A stretch of 64,000 bases of DNA, from contig NZ_AP022671.1 of NCBI RefSeq assembly GCF_011405515.1, forward strand, positions 1,426,001-1,490,000, written 5' to 3'. The translations under genes were made by a program, and so were the position numbers. The stretch comes from Nitrospira sp. KM1 (GTDB taxonomy: Bacteria; Nitrospirota; Nitrospiria; Nitrospirales; Nitrospiraceae). Every line of letters starts with the position of its first letter. Position 1 is the stretch's first letter. Below the pieces are notes generated by a model. That model was not told the origin of the DNA. It made no database searches and saw nothing but the letters and a program-made list of their open reading frames with translations. Below, in pieces: positions 52,354-60,834 of this stretch.

Positions 52354-53199
52354 TCACCCGCGGAACCCGCGTGTCAGCACGTTCCGGTAAAACGCCGGGG
52401 TCAACCAACGGTTGCGCCGCCGTCCCCAGCGGGAGGCCCGTCGTATCCGGTCCGCCATGACTGCGGGATGACGCCCCCGGAACTCCTTGAGGACCGCGTA
52501 ATCTTCGAATTGGAATGTCTCATGCGCCAGCTGCCGTGCCTCGGCGGCCGGCACCTGATCGCCATGATAGACGGCGACCTGCTCTCGTTTTTTTTCCAGC
52601 ATAACCCGTGGATCCTTGACCCAACCGTAGTGGAACATCCGGGCTCCCGAGTGGGCCAGCCACTGCGGTGGGCCGCTTTGCAAATATTGCCTGGCCGTCT
52701 TGACGTGAAAGCCGACCGCATCGCCGCAGGATTCTACCTCTCCATTGTTCCGGATCACGCGCACCGCCTTGTGATAGAACCACGGATTGGTCGACCAGTA
52801 GTCGGCGACGAAATGCAGATAGCGAAACAGGAGCCCCTTGATGTCAGGATGGCCGACATGGTCCGCCATCGCCTGCCGGAGCGCCGGCAAATCCTCCTCG
52901 TGCAAGACTTCGTCGGCCTGGATATAGAGTCCCCAATCACCCGTACAATGGGATAGCGCGATATTGGTTTGCTGCGAGTAGATCAGGCCGTCCTTGCGCA
53001 GCGCTTCGTCCCACACCGATTCGACGATTCTGATCCTGGGATCGCGGATCGACCTGATCAAGTCCAGCGTGCCGTCTTCGCACCGGCCGACGTTGACGAT
53101 GAACTCATCGCAGACGGGCAGCGCGGAGCATATCGATTCCACGATTGGGTAATCGTATTTGACCGCATTGCGGCAAAACGTAAAGCCGCTGACTTTCAC
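52354..53199 (-). CDS. Family 2 glycosyltransferase-like protein
   Basis: A 281-residue GT-A type protein: VSGFTFCRNAVKYDYP in place of the typical first strand, D-E-F-I-V-N-V-G-R-C-E-D-G-T as nucleotide loop, and IQADEVLHEED as acidic site. Downstream are LLFRYLHFVADYWS and a conserved FHYGWVKDPR stretch. It is more divergent than its neighbours, so catalytic competence is not certain. Start is a GTG at 53199 that overlaps the upstream stop as GTGA. Confidence 0.8.
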   Translation of the reverse strand: MKVSGFTFCRNAVKYDYPIVESICSALPVCDEFIVNVGRCEDGTLDLIRSIRDPRIRIVESVWDEALRKDGLIYSQQTNIALSHCTGDWGLYIQADEVLHEEDLPALRQAMADHVGHPDIKGLLFRYLHFVADYWSTNPWFYHKAVRVIRNNGEVESCGDAVGFHVKTARQYLQSGPPQWLAHSGARMFHYGWVKDPRVMLEKKREQVAVYHGDQVPAAEARQLAHETFQFEDYAVLKEFRGRHPAVMADRIRRASRWGRRRNRWLTPAFYRNVLTRGFRG

Positions 53200-53951
53200 G
53201 CGCCGTCCCGCTGCCGTTCCCACAGCTTGGCGTATTTCATGACTGTGTAATAGGCATAGAGCCCTGAAAGAATCAACCCGGGCATGCCGTCCAGAAATCC
53301 CCTCCGTTGGATGTACATTTTTACGAACGACGCCAGCGGATGCGTCACCAGTTGGTGCCCGCGAAACCGGCGCCCCTGGCCGTCCATGCGCGCGGCCATC
53401 AGCGTTGAATAGCGATCCTGCTTCTCGACATAGTGATCGATGTCGCGGAAAGGGAACTGCAGGGCGGGCTGGGCGAGGTACCCCACCGGACCGTCACAGT
53501 CGAACCCTTCATGAACCAGTTCCTGCCGATATCGGAACCGGCTTTTACGGAACAGCTGCGGCTGGCGATAGTCGGGATACCAGCCGCAGTGTCTGATCCA
53601 GTGCCCCAGAAAATAGTTTTTCCGCGGTACGAAGTACGCGTCCGCAGCGGGGTGTCCTTCCAGCAGCCGCATGATCTCCTCTCGCAGTTCGAGAGTCATG
53701 CGTTCATCACTGTCCAGGCTGAATACCCAATCGTGCGAACAATAGGCCAGCGCCCGATTGCGGAGATCGCCGAACCCCTTGAACTCGACCTGATGGATCC
53801 GATCCGTAAATTCGCGCGCGATGGCCGCCGTGCGGTCGGTGCTGTGAGAATCCACGACGATCAACTCGTCCGCCCATTTCACCGATTCCAGGCAGGCGCG
53901 CATGTTGGGCTCATCGTTATACGCGATCACGTACACGGAGAACTTAGACAT
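53196..53951 (-). CDS. Family 2 glycosyltransferase (WaaE/KdtX-like)
   Basis: A 251-residue GT2 with SVYVIAYNDEPNMRACLES, ELIVVDSHSTDRTAAIA and the D-S-D-E-R acidic site. The C-terminal part (MYIQRRGFLDGMPGLILSGL, then VMKYAKLWERQRDG) mirrors the gene at 50528-51304 (QGFRDGIRGLL, FVKYAKLWD), so they are paralogues. The ATG at 53951 overlaps the GT9 stop by 8 bp. It likely adds a beta-linked hexose to the inner core. Confidence 0.9.
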   Translation of the reverse strand: MSKFSVYVIAYNDEPNMRACLESVKWADELIVVDSHSTDRTAAIAREFTDRIHQVEFKGFGDLRNRALAYCSHDWVFSLDSDERMTLELREEIMRLLEGHPAADAYFVPRKNYFLGHWIRHCGWYPDYRQPQLFRKSRFRYRQELVHEGFDCDGPVGYLAQPALQFPFRDIDHYVEKQDRYSTLMAARMDGQGRRFRGHQLVTHPLASFVKMYIQRRGFLDGMPGLILSGLYAYYTVMKYAKLWERQRDGA

Positions 53952-54963
53952 GCACGACCTTCAGGGGCGCGCGCTTGGCAATGACCTGCCGGACCTGCTC
54001 CGCCACGGTTTCGACGGTCAGCCGGTCCAGACAGTCCCAATACGGACAGGCTTCATAAATACATTTTTCACAGGTGGGCACATCCGGTCTCAGAACCACT
54101 CCGAACCCCAACGGCTTCCATCGAGTGGGAAGATTGTTCCGGCGAGGATCAAACAGACTCACGTTCGGGACTTCCAATCCGGCGGCGATATGAGCAGGGC
54201 CCGTGGCTCCGGACACCACCGCGTGGCTCTCGGCGATGAGTGCCATCAGTTCGCGCACTGATAAGGTTCCCATCAGATTCACGGTTCCCTCGGGAAGCGG
54301 CCGTTGCGAGAGGACATCCTTGGAAAACTGTGCCGCTTCGCCCGGACTTCCGGTCAGCACGACCTGCATTCCTGCCCGCTGCAGATGCTCAGCGAGGTCG
54401 CGATATGACTCGATCCGCCAGCGACGCGCGGCAAAACCGCCTGGATGCAACACAACCCGAGGGACTCCCAACCCGGACAGTCGTCGCCGAGCCGCTTCGC
54501 GCTCCTCATCGGTCAGAACCAGTCGTGGAGGCGCCGCCGATCCGACAGAGACTCCCAAACCCCGCAACATACCGACGTTGTACTCGATCTCGTGCTTGGA
54601 AAAATCCTTGCGGTGTTCGTAGATTCTCCTGTTCGCCAACACACTGTACCATCGGTATCCGGTGGCCACCCGTATCGGAACGCGGGCGAGAAACGCCGCC
54701 CACATGAGCCGGCGGAACGGCTTGAGAAATACCACGGCATCGATGCCCCGGCGGAACATGGCGATCAACTCGCGCAACGGTTCCCGCCCTGTCACGGTCC
54801 AAATCTCGTCGAGATCGGCGTGGTGATGAAGCACCGGCGCAGCATAGACGCTCGAAAGAAATGTGACCCGGGCCTGCGGCATCGCCCGTTTCAACGCCGT
54901 GGCTGACGGCAGGCAGAGAATCTGATCTCCGATGCCGTCGGGACGGGCCAGCAGGACATTCAT
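53944..54963 (-). CDS. Family 9 glycosyltransferase (heptosyltransferase-like)
   Basis: A 339-residue GT9 enzyme beginning MNVLLARPDGIGDQILCLPS and with VVLHPGGFAARRWRIESYRD, AVVSGATGPAHIAAGLEVPNV and C-terminal CEKCIYEACPYWDCLDRL, a variant of the cysteine cluster seen in heptosyltransferases. The ATG at 54963 overlaps the upstream stop as ATGA. The longer frame into that gene was rejected. Likely an LPS-core transferase; not confidently WaaC, WaaF or WaaQ. Confidence 0.9.
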   Translation of the reverse strand: MNVLLARPDGIGDQILCLPSATALKRAMPQARVTFLSSVYAAPVLHHHADLDEIWTVTGREPLRELIAMFRRGIDAVVFLKPFRRLMWAAFLARVPIRVATGYRWYSVLANRRIYEHRKDFSKHEIEYNVGMLRGLGVSVGSAAPPRLVLTDEEREAARRRLSGLGVPRVVLHPGGFAARRWRIESYRDLAEHLQRAGMQVVLTGSPGEAAQFSKDVLSQRPLPEGTVNLMGTLSVRELMALIAESHAVVSGATGPAHIAAGLEVPNVSLFDPRRNNLPTRWKPLGFGVVLRPDVPTCEKCIYEACPYWDCLDRLTVETVAEQVRQVIAKRAPLKVVHV

Positions 54964-55994
54964 TTCGATGCCATACGTCCGGCGAATTGGGATTCGACCG
55001 CCGCCATGACCTGCTCCGGCGACACCAGATGCAGACATTCAAGCGTCACGGCGTTCCGGCAGGTGCGGCTGAAACACGGTGAACAGGGAATCGACGTCTT
55101 CAATACGCGGTGTCCGGACCCGTAGGGGCCCGTGCGGGCCGGACTCGTCGGTCCGAAGACGGCGACCACCGGAGTCCCCACCGCCGCAGCCACGTGCATC
55201 GGCCCCGAATCGTTCGTCACGAGAACCGACGCGCGTGACAACAGCGCCGGAAGTACACCGACGCTTGAAGCGCCCGTGATGTCCATCGGTTTCGTACGCA
55301 TCAACGCCTTCACACGTTCCGCATCTCCACGTTCGGCAGGCCCGCCCGTAAAGACCACCGCCCCCAGCCTCTCCTCTTGTATTCGGTCCGCCACCGCGGC
55401 AAACGAGCCGGCCGGCCATCGCTTCGTCGGCCAGCGGGCCGACACGTTCATCGCGATCCACGGCCGGCCTATTTCAAGGCCCGCATCCCGCAGCAGACGG
55501 TCTACGGTAATATGATCGCTATCCGGTATCCTGAATGAAAACTCCGGATTTCCTCCCAAAGTCGCTCCGAGTGCCTTCGCGATCAGCAGATAGCGGTCGA
55601 CGGCATGCATGTCGGGCGTGGGAACCTCGATCCTGTCCGAGTAGAACCATGGACTGCCCTCGCGTGCGCGGGCAAATCCCACTCGTCGACCGGCGCCGCT
55701 CCCCCATGCCATGAAGGCGCTTCTCAAAAGCCCCTGAAGATCGACCGCCAGATCGAATTGTTCCTTCCGCAACGCCGGAATTTGAGATAACCATCCCGCA
55801 AACCCACGGTCGACAGACCAGGTCCGGTGCACCCCTTCGATTCGCTCGACGATGGCCGACCATTCGCGTTTGACCAGCCAGGTGATGGCAGCAGCAGGAT
55901 AACGGCGGCGAAGAGCAGCCAACGCCGGCATCGCGTGCACGATATCGCCGAGGGAACTCGGCTTGACAAACAGAATTCTTCGATAGTCTTCCAT
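54960..55994 (-). CDS. LPS heptosyltransferase I-like (GT9)
   Basis: A 344-residue GT9 with the N-terminus ILFVKPSSLGDIVHAMPALAALR, which is the usual signature of WaaC-type enzymes that add the first heptose to Kdo. WLVKREWSAIVERIEG, MNVSARWPTKRWP and VTNDSGPMHVAAAVGTPVVAVFG follow, then the CSPCFSRTCRNAVTLECL cysteine cluster. ATG at 55994, four bases after the waaF-gmhB stop. It lies directly after the heptosyltransferase-phosphatase fusion gene, consistent with inner-core heptose transfer. Confidence 0.88.
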   Translation of the reverse strand: MEDYRRILFVKPSSLGDIVHAMPALAALRRRYPAAAITWLVKREWSAIVERIEGVHRTWSVDRGFAGWLSQIPALRKEQFDLAVDLQGLLRSAFMAWGSGAGRRVGFARAREGSPWFYSDRIEVPTPDMHAVDRYLLIAKALGATLGGNPEFSFRIPDSDHITVDRLLRDAGLEIGRPWIAMNVSARWPTKRWPAGSFAAVADRIQEERLGAVVFTGGPAERGDAERVKALMRTKPMDITGASSVGVLPALLSRASVLVTNDSGPMHVAAAVGTPVVAVFGPTSPARTGPYGSGHRVLKTSIPCSPCFSRTCRNAVTLECLHLVSPEQVMAAVESQFAGRMASK

Positions 55995-55998
55995 CGGT

Positions 55999-57738
55999 TC
56001 ACGCTTGACGCCCGCTCACCGGCTCCGAAACGGTCTCGGCTTTCTTTGCCTGAGACGCATCACGAAGGATCCACTCCACGGCTTCCGTCATCGTGGCGGC
56101 CACGGCATCGGGCATCGCCTGCTCGGCTTTCAGCGCTTCGAGCGCAGGAGCATCGACGACGCCGCCGGTGACGAGCACCGCGCGTGCTCCGATGATGCGG
56201 GCCAACTGCATATCGCGCGCATGGTCGCCGATCACGTAGGATTTCTTCAGATCCAACTGCAATTCCGCAACCGCACGGTCGACCATACCGCGGCCGGGTT
56301 TTCGGCAGAGACATCCGTCGTCCGGATGGTGCGGACAAAAATAGATGGCATCGAGCGCGGCATCGTGCTGCTCGAGCAGACCCTGCAGTCTGGCGTGAAT
56401 GGCATCGAGATCTTTCAGCGTCAGAAATCCTCTCGCCACGCCGGATTGATTCGTCACGACGACCAGTCGCGCCCCTGCAGCCTTGAACCGGGCCAGCGCC
56501 TCGGGAACGCCGGGCAACAGCTTGAGATCCGCCGCTGATTTCAAATAACCGGGGTCCACATTGAGCGTGCCGTCGCGGTCGAGGAAGATCGTCGTTCCCT
56601 CCAATATATTGAACTCGGCTTTGATTTCCTTGAGGCTCGAATCCGCCCCTTGAGGCCCGATGCCGGTGAGGTCTCGCAGTCCAAATGACGCCGGGAGTCG
56701 CGGGGTTGCGGCCTCCAGGACGTGTTGAACCGAAACCCCCGTCATGCAGCGATGGTCGATCGGACATTCCCGCAACATGCACGGTGCGCAGTCGACAGGA
56801 TGGCGTACCAGCGTATGAATCTCGCCGACGGGTGACGTCGTTTTCCAATCGGTAGGGCCGAAGATGGCCACGACGGGAACGTTCATGGCCGCAGCGATAT
56901 GCATTGGGCCGGTATCGTTCGTCAACAATATGGAGCAGCGGGCGACGGCCGCCATCAGCTGGCGGATAGTCGTAGCTCCGGACAGGACGACGACAGGAAC
57001 CGTCAATTGCCCGGCTATCTCGGCGCCTATCGCTTCCTCGCCCTTGGCGCCGATGATGACGACCGCGACGCGTTTATTCCCGCCCTCCTGCACTTGCCGG
57101 CAAAGTCTTGCGGCTGCTTCAGCAAACCGGGCAGGCAGCCATCGTTTTGCTCCTCCATATGTCGACCCCGGATTGATGCCGACGATCAGATCCGAGGCCC
57201 TGATGCCGGATGGTAGCAACCGTTCATCGATGGCCTGCGACTCTTCAGGCAACAGGGACAACTTCGGCGCATCCGGTTCACCGGAAAGACCCAGCGGCCG
57301 GAGCAAGTTCCAATAATAATGAACTTGATGAACCGACCCTCGGCGATTGGACACGCTGATCGGATCCGACAACAGGAACGTGCGGCCGTCCGTCGCGTAG
57401 CCGTGGCGCGAGGGAATTCCAGCCAGATACGCCAACAGCGCGGCTTCAAAGGCATTTTGGAAAAGCACGGCCACATCAAAACGCCCGTTGCGGAGTTCAC
57501 GGGCCAATGTCCATTTCCCGATGAGCCCGGCATGGCGTTCCTTCCAGTCATAGACAATGATCTGATCCACCGCCGGATGTCCGGTGAACAGGTCCCCGAT
57601 CGCCGGTTTCACGAGGAGAGAGAGCGCCGCGCTGGGGTACAGGCGCTTGATGCCGCGAATGGCAGGCTCGCACATGACGGCATCCCCGAGCCAGTTGGGC
57701 GCACGAACCAGAATGCGATGTATTGGACCGCTACGCAC
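55999..57738 (-). CDS. Fusion of LPS heptosyltransferase II and heptose-1,7-bisphosphate 7-phosphatase (WaaF-GmhB)
   Basis: A 579-residue two-enzyme protein. Residues about 8-345 form a GT9 heptosyltransferase (ILVRAPNWLGDAVMCEPAI, INPGSTYGGAKRW, LLTNDTGPMHIAAA, cysteines C317, C320, C325 and C331). Residues about 383-530 form a HAD phosphatase: FLDRDGTL with D387 and D389, VVTNQSGVARG, the zinc site C468-x-H470, C476-x-C478, and GDHARDM. GmhB removes the 7-phosphate of heptose bisphosphate on the way to ADP-heptose, and WaaF adds the second heptose, so supply and use are joined. Start is GTG at 57738, overlapping lpxK by 8 bp. Confidence 0.92.
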   Translation of the reverse strand: MRSGPIHRILVRAPNWLGDAVMCEPAIRGIKRLYPSAALSLLVKPAIGDLFTGHPAVDQIIVYDWKERHAGLIGKWTLARELRNGRFDVAVLFQNAFEAALLAYLAGIPSRHGYATDGRTFLLSDPISVSNRRGSVHQVHYYWNLLRPLGLSGEPDAPKLSLLPEESQAIDERLLPSGIRASDLIVGINPGSTYGGAKRWLPARFAEAAARLCRQVQEGGNKRVAVVIIGAKGEEAIGAEIAGQLTVPVVVLSGATTIRQLMAAVARCSILLTNDTGPMHIAAAMNVPVVAIFGPTDWKTTSPVGEIHTLVRHPVDCAPCMLRECPIDHRCMTGVSVQHVLEAATPRLPASFGLRDLTGIGPQGADSSLKEIKAEFNILEGTTIFLDRDGTLNVDPGYLKSAADLKLLPGVPEALARFKAAGARLVVVTNQSGVARGFLTLKDLDAIHARLQGLLEQHDAALDAIYFCPHHPDDGCLCRKPGRGMVDRAVAELQLDLKKSYVIGDHARDMQLARIIGARAVLVTGGVVDAPALEALKAEQAMPDAVAATMTEAVEWILRDASQAKKAETVSEPVSGRQA

Positions 57739-58813
57739 AAGCCTCCGTCATTCGGGCTGCAGGCAGATGGGTCACCAACTCCCTGAGCCGGTCTTCTCCC
57801 GATGTGACCTCCGCACCGATACGGAGAGCCCACCAGATGGCCTCATCTGCTCCGATCAGGCGCGCGAGCTTGCCGGCATCCTTTTCGGTTGTCACGACGA
57901 GTTCGGCCCGGACTGCCTTGGCTCTGCCTCGGATATCATTCACGTCTACCGGAGTATACCGATGGTGATCGGCGTACGACGTCTCGTCCAGTATGGAGAG
58001 CCCCGTCGCTTCGGCCAGCATTCGGAAGGATGCCGCGTTGCCGATACCGCTGCAGAGAAGCGCTGTCTTGCCACGACCCCACTGAATCGATCGCCGCTCA
58101 TCGGAAGCCACAGACACCAGCGCCTCGGGCCTGAAGATGATTTGCCCCGGGATAAGGTCGCGCGAGAGGACAGTCCGGAGTCGAGTGAGGGCGGCTGTCA
58201 CAAGATCAGGATCGTCCGCGCGCGTGATCATCACGCTCGTGGCACGATGCGCGGCCTGGATGGGCTCCCTCAATCTGCCGGCCGGCAGCGAGGCCCCGAG
58301 GCCGTCCACGTCCGTGGCATCGATCAGCAATATGTCGACGTCGCGATGCAGACCAAGATGTTGAAACCCGTCGTCGAGCAGAATGCAGTCCACGGAGTGA
58401 CGGTCCAGTATCCACCGTCCCAGTTCGTACCGGTCGGCTCCGACCGCGACGATCGCCTTCGGACAGCGCCGCGCCATGAGGTGCGGCTCGTCCCCCGCTT
58501 CCTCGGGGCCGGCCAGAATATCCTGCCCGTTCGAAACGAGGAGCTTGGAGACGGTGCTGTTCCGTCGATAACCTCGACTCAAGATCGCCACCCGTTTTCC
58601 TTCTGCAGACAACCATTCTGCCAGACGGATGACGACAGGCGTCTTTCCTGTGCCCCCCATCGTCAGGTTGCCGACACTGATCACGGGAACCGGAAGCCGC
58701 CGCTGTCGGAACCACCCTCGTCCATACAACCAGGCGCGCAGACGCGCCGCCAGGGCATACGGTGCTGCGACCCAGAGCAGCCACCGACGGATGGGCGTTC
58801 CCGGATTCAACAT
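57731..58813 (-). CDS. lpxK: Tetraacyldisaccharide 4'-kinase LpxK
   Basis: Phosphorylates the 4' position of the lipid A disaccharide at the inner membrane. The 360-residue protein has an N-terminal membrane helix and the P-loop VGNLTMGGTGKTP (47-59), followed by LSRGYRR, VDCILLDDGFQHLGL-type Walker B with D-D-G-F-Q-H, and TTEKDAGKL. These are the LpxK hallmarks. Length is normal. Six bases separate the start from the waaA stop. Confidence 0.94.
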   Translation of the reverse strand: MLNPGTPIRRWLLWVAAPYALAARLRAWLYGRGWFRQRRLPVPVISVGNLTMGGTGKTPVVIRLAEWLSAEGKRVAILSRGYRRNSTVSKLLVSNGQDILAGPEEAGDEPHLMARRCPKAIVAVGADRYELGRWILDRHSVDCILLDDGFQHLGLHRDVDILLIDATDVDGLGASLPAGRLREPIQAAHRATSVMITRADDPDLVTAALTRLRTVLSRDLIPGQIIFRPEALVSVASDERRSIQWGRGKTALLCSGIGNAASFRMLAEATGLSILDETSYADHHRYTPVDVNDIRGRAKAVRAELVVTTEKDAGKLARLIGADEAIWWALRIGAEVTSGEDRLRELVTHLPAARMTEACA

Positions 58814-58819
58814 GACATG

Positions 58820-60157
58820 TTACCGTTCTGTCACCAACGACAGCGGAGGAGCGGAGACCGGAGGGGAAGGGCGTGGGGAATCCGCGGTGAGCACTTGTTC
58901 GATCGCCTCCAGCGTCGCCTCCAGCGCCCCTTGATTTTGCTTCACCACGCTGAGCGCCGCCTGCCCCATGCGATGGCGTTCTTCGATCTGTTCAAATAGA
59001 GCCATCATTCGACCGGTCAGATCTGTTTCGTCTGTTACACGAACGCCACCTCGAGCCTGCAGCAACAGGTTGGCGATTTCGGCGCAATGGTCCGTATGGG
59101 GACCAAATACCACCGGCTTTCCCCATACAGCCGGTTCCAGAAGATTGTGTCCTCCAACCGGAACCAAGGTTCCTCCCACAAATGCCACGAGGGCCTCACG
59201 ATACACCGCCGCCAGTTCGCCGCGCGAATCCAAAACGAGCACCTGCGGCTTATCCGTTCGCCCGCGCCCTTCGATGGCGCTGCGCCGCCGGACAGTGAAC
59301 CCACGGTCGCGCGCCAGGGATTCCACCTGACCGCTTCGTTCGATATGTCGAGGAGCCACGATCAACCGTGCCGTCGGATAGCGTTCGATGATCGTGTGAT
59401 AGCATCCCATCAACGCCTCTTCCTCACCCGGATGGGTGCTTCCCGCCACAATCAGGAGATCATCGGGACCGAATCCGAGAGCCTCCCTGAGGTCCCTCTG
59501 ACCGGCAATGCTCGGAGTCATCTGATCGAATTTGATATTGCCCGTGCGGCGTACGCCGGCTGGGTCGGCCCCGAGAGCGACAATGCGTTCGACGTCACGG
59601 TCCGACTGCATGAGGCAAAGCCGGAGCGACCGCAACATGGGCCGGTAAAACGCGCGCACGGGCTTCCACTGCTGTCGCGCGAACGACCGTGTCGACAGCC
59701 TCCCGTTCACCATAACTGTCGGAACGCCTGCCAGGGAGAGCGACCTGAGGAGATTCGGCCACAACTCGGTTTCGACGAAGATATAGATGATCGGACGGAG
59801 AGAGGCGATCGTGCGGGAAACGGCCCAGGGAAAATCAAGCGGCGCATAACAATGTTCCGCAATTCCGGCCAGGCGCTGCTCTACGGCTTCACGTCCGGTC
59901 TCGGTAACGGTGGAAACCATGAACCGGAGTTCAGGATGCCTGTGGTGAAGCGCCAAGACCAACGGAGTCACGGCGACCGCTTCACCCAGCGAGACGGCAT
60001 GAATCCATACGACCGGCCGGCCGGAAGGATCGGGAGCGGGCGGAGCCATGCCCAGTCGCTGACGCAAGCCGCGCCGACACCGTGGTTTGGATACGAGAAC
60101 GGCCACAATCACGGGAAAGGCGAGGAGCAAACCCAGGTTATACAGGACATTCCACAT
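58820..60157 (-). CDS. waaA: 3-deoxy-D-manno-octulosonic acid (Kdo) transferase WaaA
   Basis: Adds Kdo residues to lipid A precursor on the cytoplasmic side of the inner membrane. The 445-residue GT30 enzyme has an N-terminal membrane anchor, VWIHAVSLGEA with the catalytic E59, ETELWPN, NGRLSTRSF, AGSTHPGEEE and GGHNLLEPAVWGKPV, all standard. Number of Kdo units added is not predictable. It lies three bases after the stop of the DUF374 acyltransferase in its restored frame, and six before lpxK. Confidence 0.95.
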   Translation of the reverse strand: MWNVLYNLGLLLAFPVIVAVLVSKPRCRRGLRQRLGMAPPAPDPSGRPVVWIHAVSLGEAVAVTPLVLALHHRHPELRFMVSTVTETGREAVEQRLAGIAEHCYAPLDFPWAVSRTIASLRPIIYIFVETELWPNLLRSLSLAGVPTVMVNGRLSTRSFARQQWKPVRAFYRPMLRSLRLCLMQSDRDVERIVALGADPAGVRRTGNIKFDQMTPSIAGQRDLREALGFGPDDLLIVAGSTHPGEEEALMGCYHTIIERYPTARLIVAPRHIERSGQVESLARDRGFTVRRRSAIEGRGRTDKPQVLVLDSRGELAAVYREALVAFVGGTLVPVGGHNLLEPAVWGKPVVFGPHTDHCAEIANLLLQARGGVRVTDETDLTGRMMALFEQIEERHRMGQAALSVVKQNQGALEATLEAIEQVLTADSPRPSPPVSAPPLSLVTER

Positions 60158-60160
60158 GGA

Positions 60161-60834
60161 TCAGGCCCCTGCCGTGTCGTCAGCCTTGGCCGTGAGGCGG
60201 TTCAGCGCGGCTTCGAGTTCCAGCCGTTTGGCTTCCTGCAGCGGCGCGTCCGCGTCACGAGGAACCCAGAGCGGCGCCCCCCAGACGTAACAACCGCGGG
60301 AGAATGGGTATGGGACCATGAACCGGTCCCAGCTCGCGAAGAGTTTTTTTTTGAGCAGCCGAATGCGAGCGGGACGATCGGAAGACCCGATGCGCGGGCC
60401 AGTTGAATCACGCCGAACTTCACCGATTGTCGCGGTCCCTTCGGTCCATCCGGAGTCACGACAAGGTCCATCCCGCTCCGGCCCAGGCGGATCAATTCCC
60501 GCAACGCCTCGACGCCCCCTCTTGTACTGGATCCCCGCACGGTTCCGAATCCGAACCGGCCGACGATCCGCGCGATGATTTCCCCGTCTTCGTGCTGACT
60601 GATCAGGATATGGGCCTTCTTACCGCGGTAGGTCAGCGGCATCATGAGCTGCTGCGCATGCCAGAACGCGATGATCGCACGCTGTCCCTCACGATAGAGC
60701 GCATCGATGTCTTCAGACCCGAGCGTCTCAATCCGCATGGACCGTCCGAGCCCCCGGATGATCGACGCACCAACCGGAGGCAGCACGCTGAGCTTCAGCC
60801 AACGTTGCAAACGTTTGTTCAGCCGGCTAGCCAT
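60161..60834 (-). pseudogene. DUF374 lysophospholipid acyltransferase family gene, frameshifted at A9
   Basis: Encodes a small acyltransferase of the DUF374 type that accompanies lipid A genes. From the ATG at 60834 (MASRLNKRLQ) the frame gives the expected AFWHAQQLMMPL, ISQHEDGEII, VTPDGPKGPRQ and LPIVPLAFGCS. At S161 it meets nine adenines (minus strand; thymines at 60344-60352). Past them the in-frame sequence becomes Ser/Arg-rich and ends at 60202. With one extra base, the reading resumes as KLFASWDRFMVPYPFSRG and runs to 60161, three bases before waaA, giving 224 residues. So it is either a sequencing error, a disrupted gene, or expressed by slippage (A-AAA-AAC is a -1 slippery site). 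ATG overlaps the msbA stop by 8 bp. Confidence 0.85.
60344..60352 (-). other. A9 homopolymer at the acyltransferase frame change
   Basis: Nine consecutive adenines on the coding strand, preceded by TC and followed by CTC. In zero frame the codons are TCA AAA AAA AAC; reading the next base one step back gives AAA AAA AAA CTC, the conserved continuation. Runs of this length can cause transcript slippage or -1 frameshifting, and are also a common site of sequencing error. No strong downstream hairpin was seen. Confidence 0.8.

Noticed and set aside
57584-58999. 471-codon open frame on the plus strand
   Set aside because: It lies antisense to waaF-gmhB and lpxK, both fully supported by motifs. 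Its translation is rich in Arg, His, Gln and Pro without any recognisable domain. It is a high-GC shadow frame.
59087-60406. 439-codon open frame on the plus strand
   Set aside because: Antisense to waaA and the acyltransferase gene, with shadow-frame composition and no family motif.
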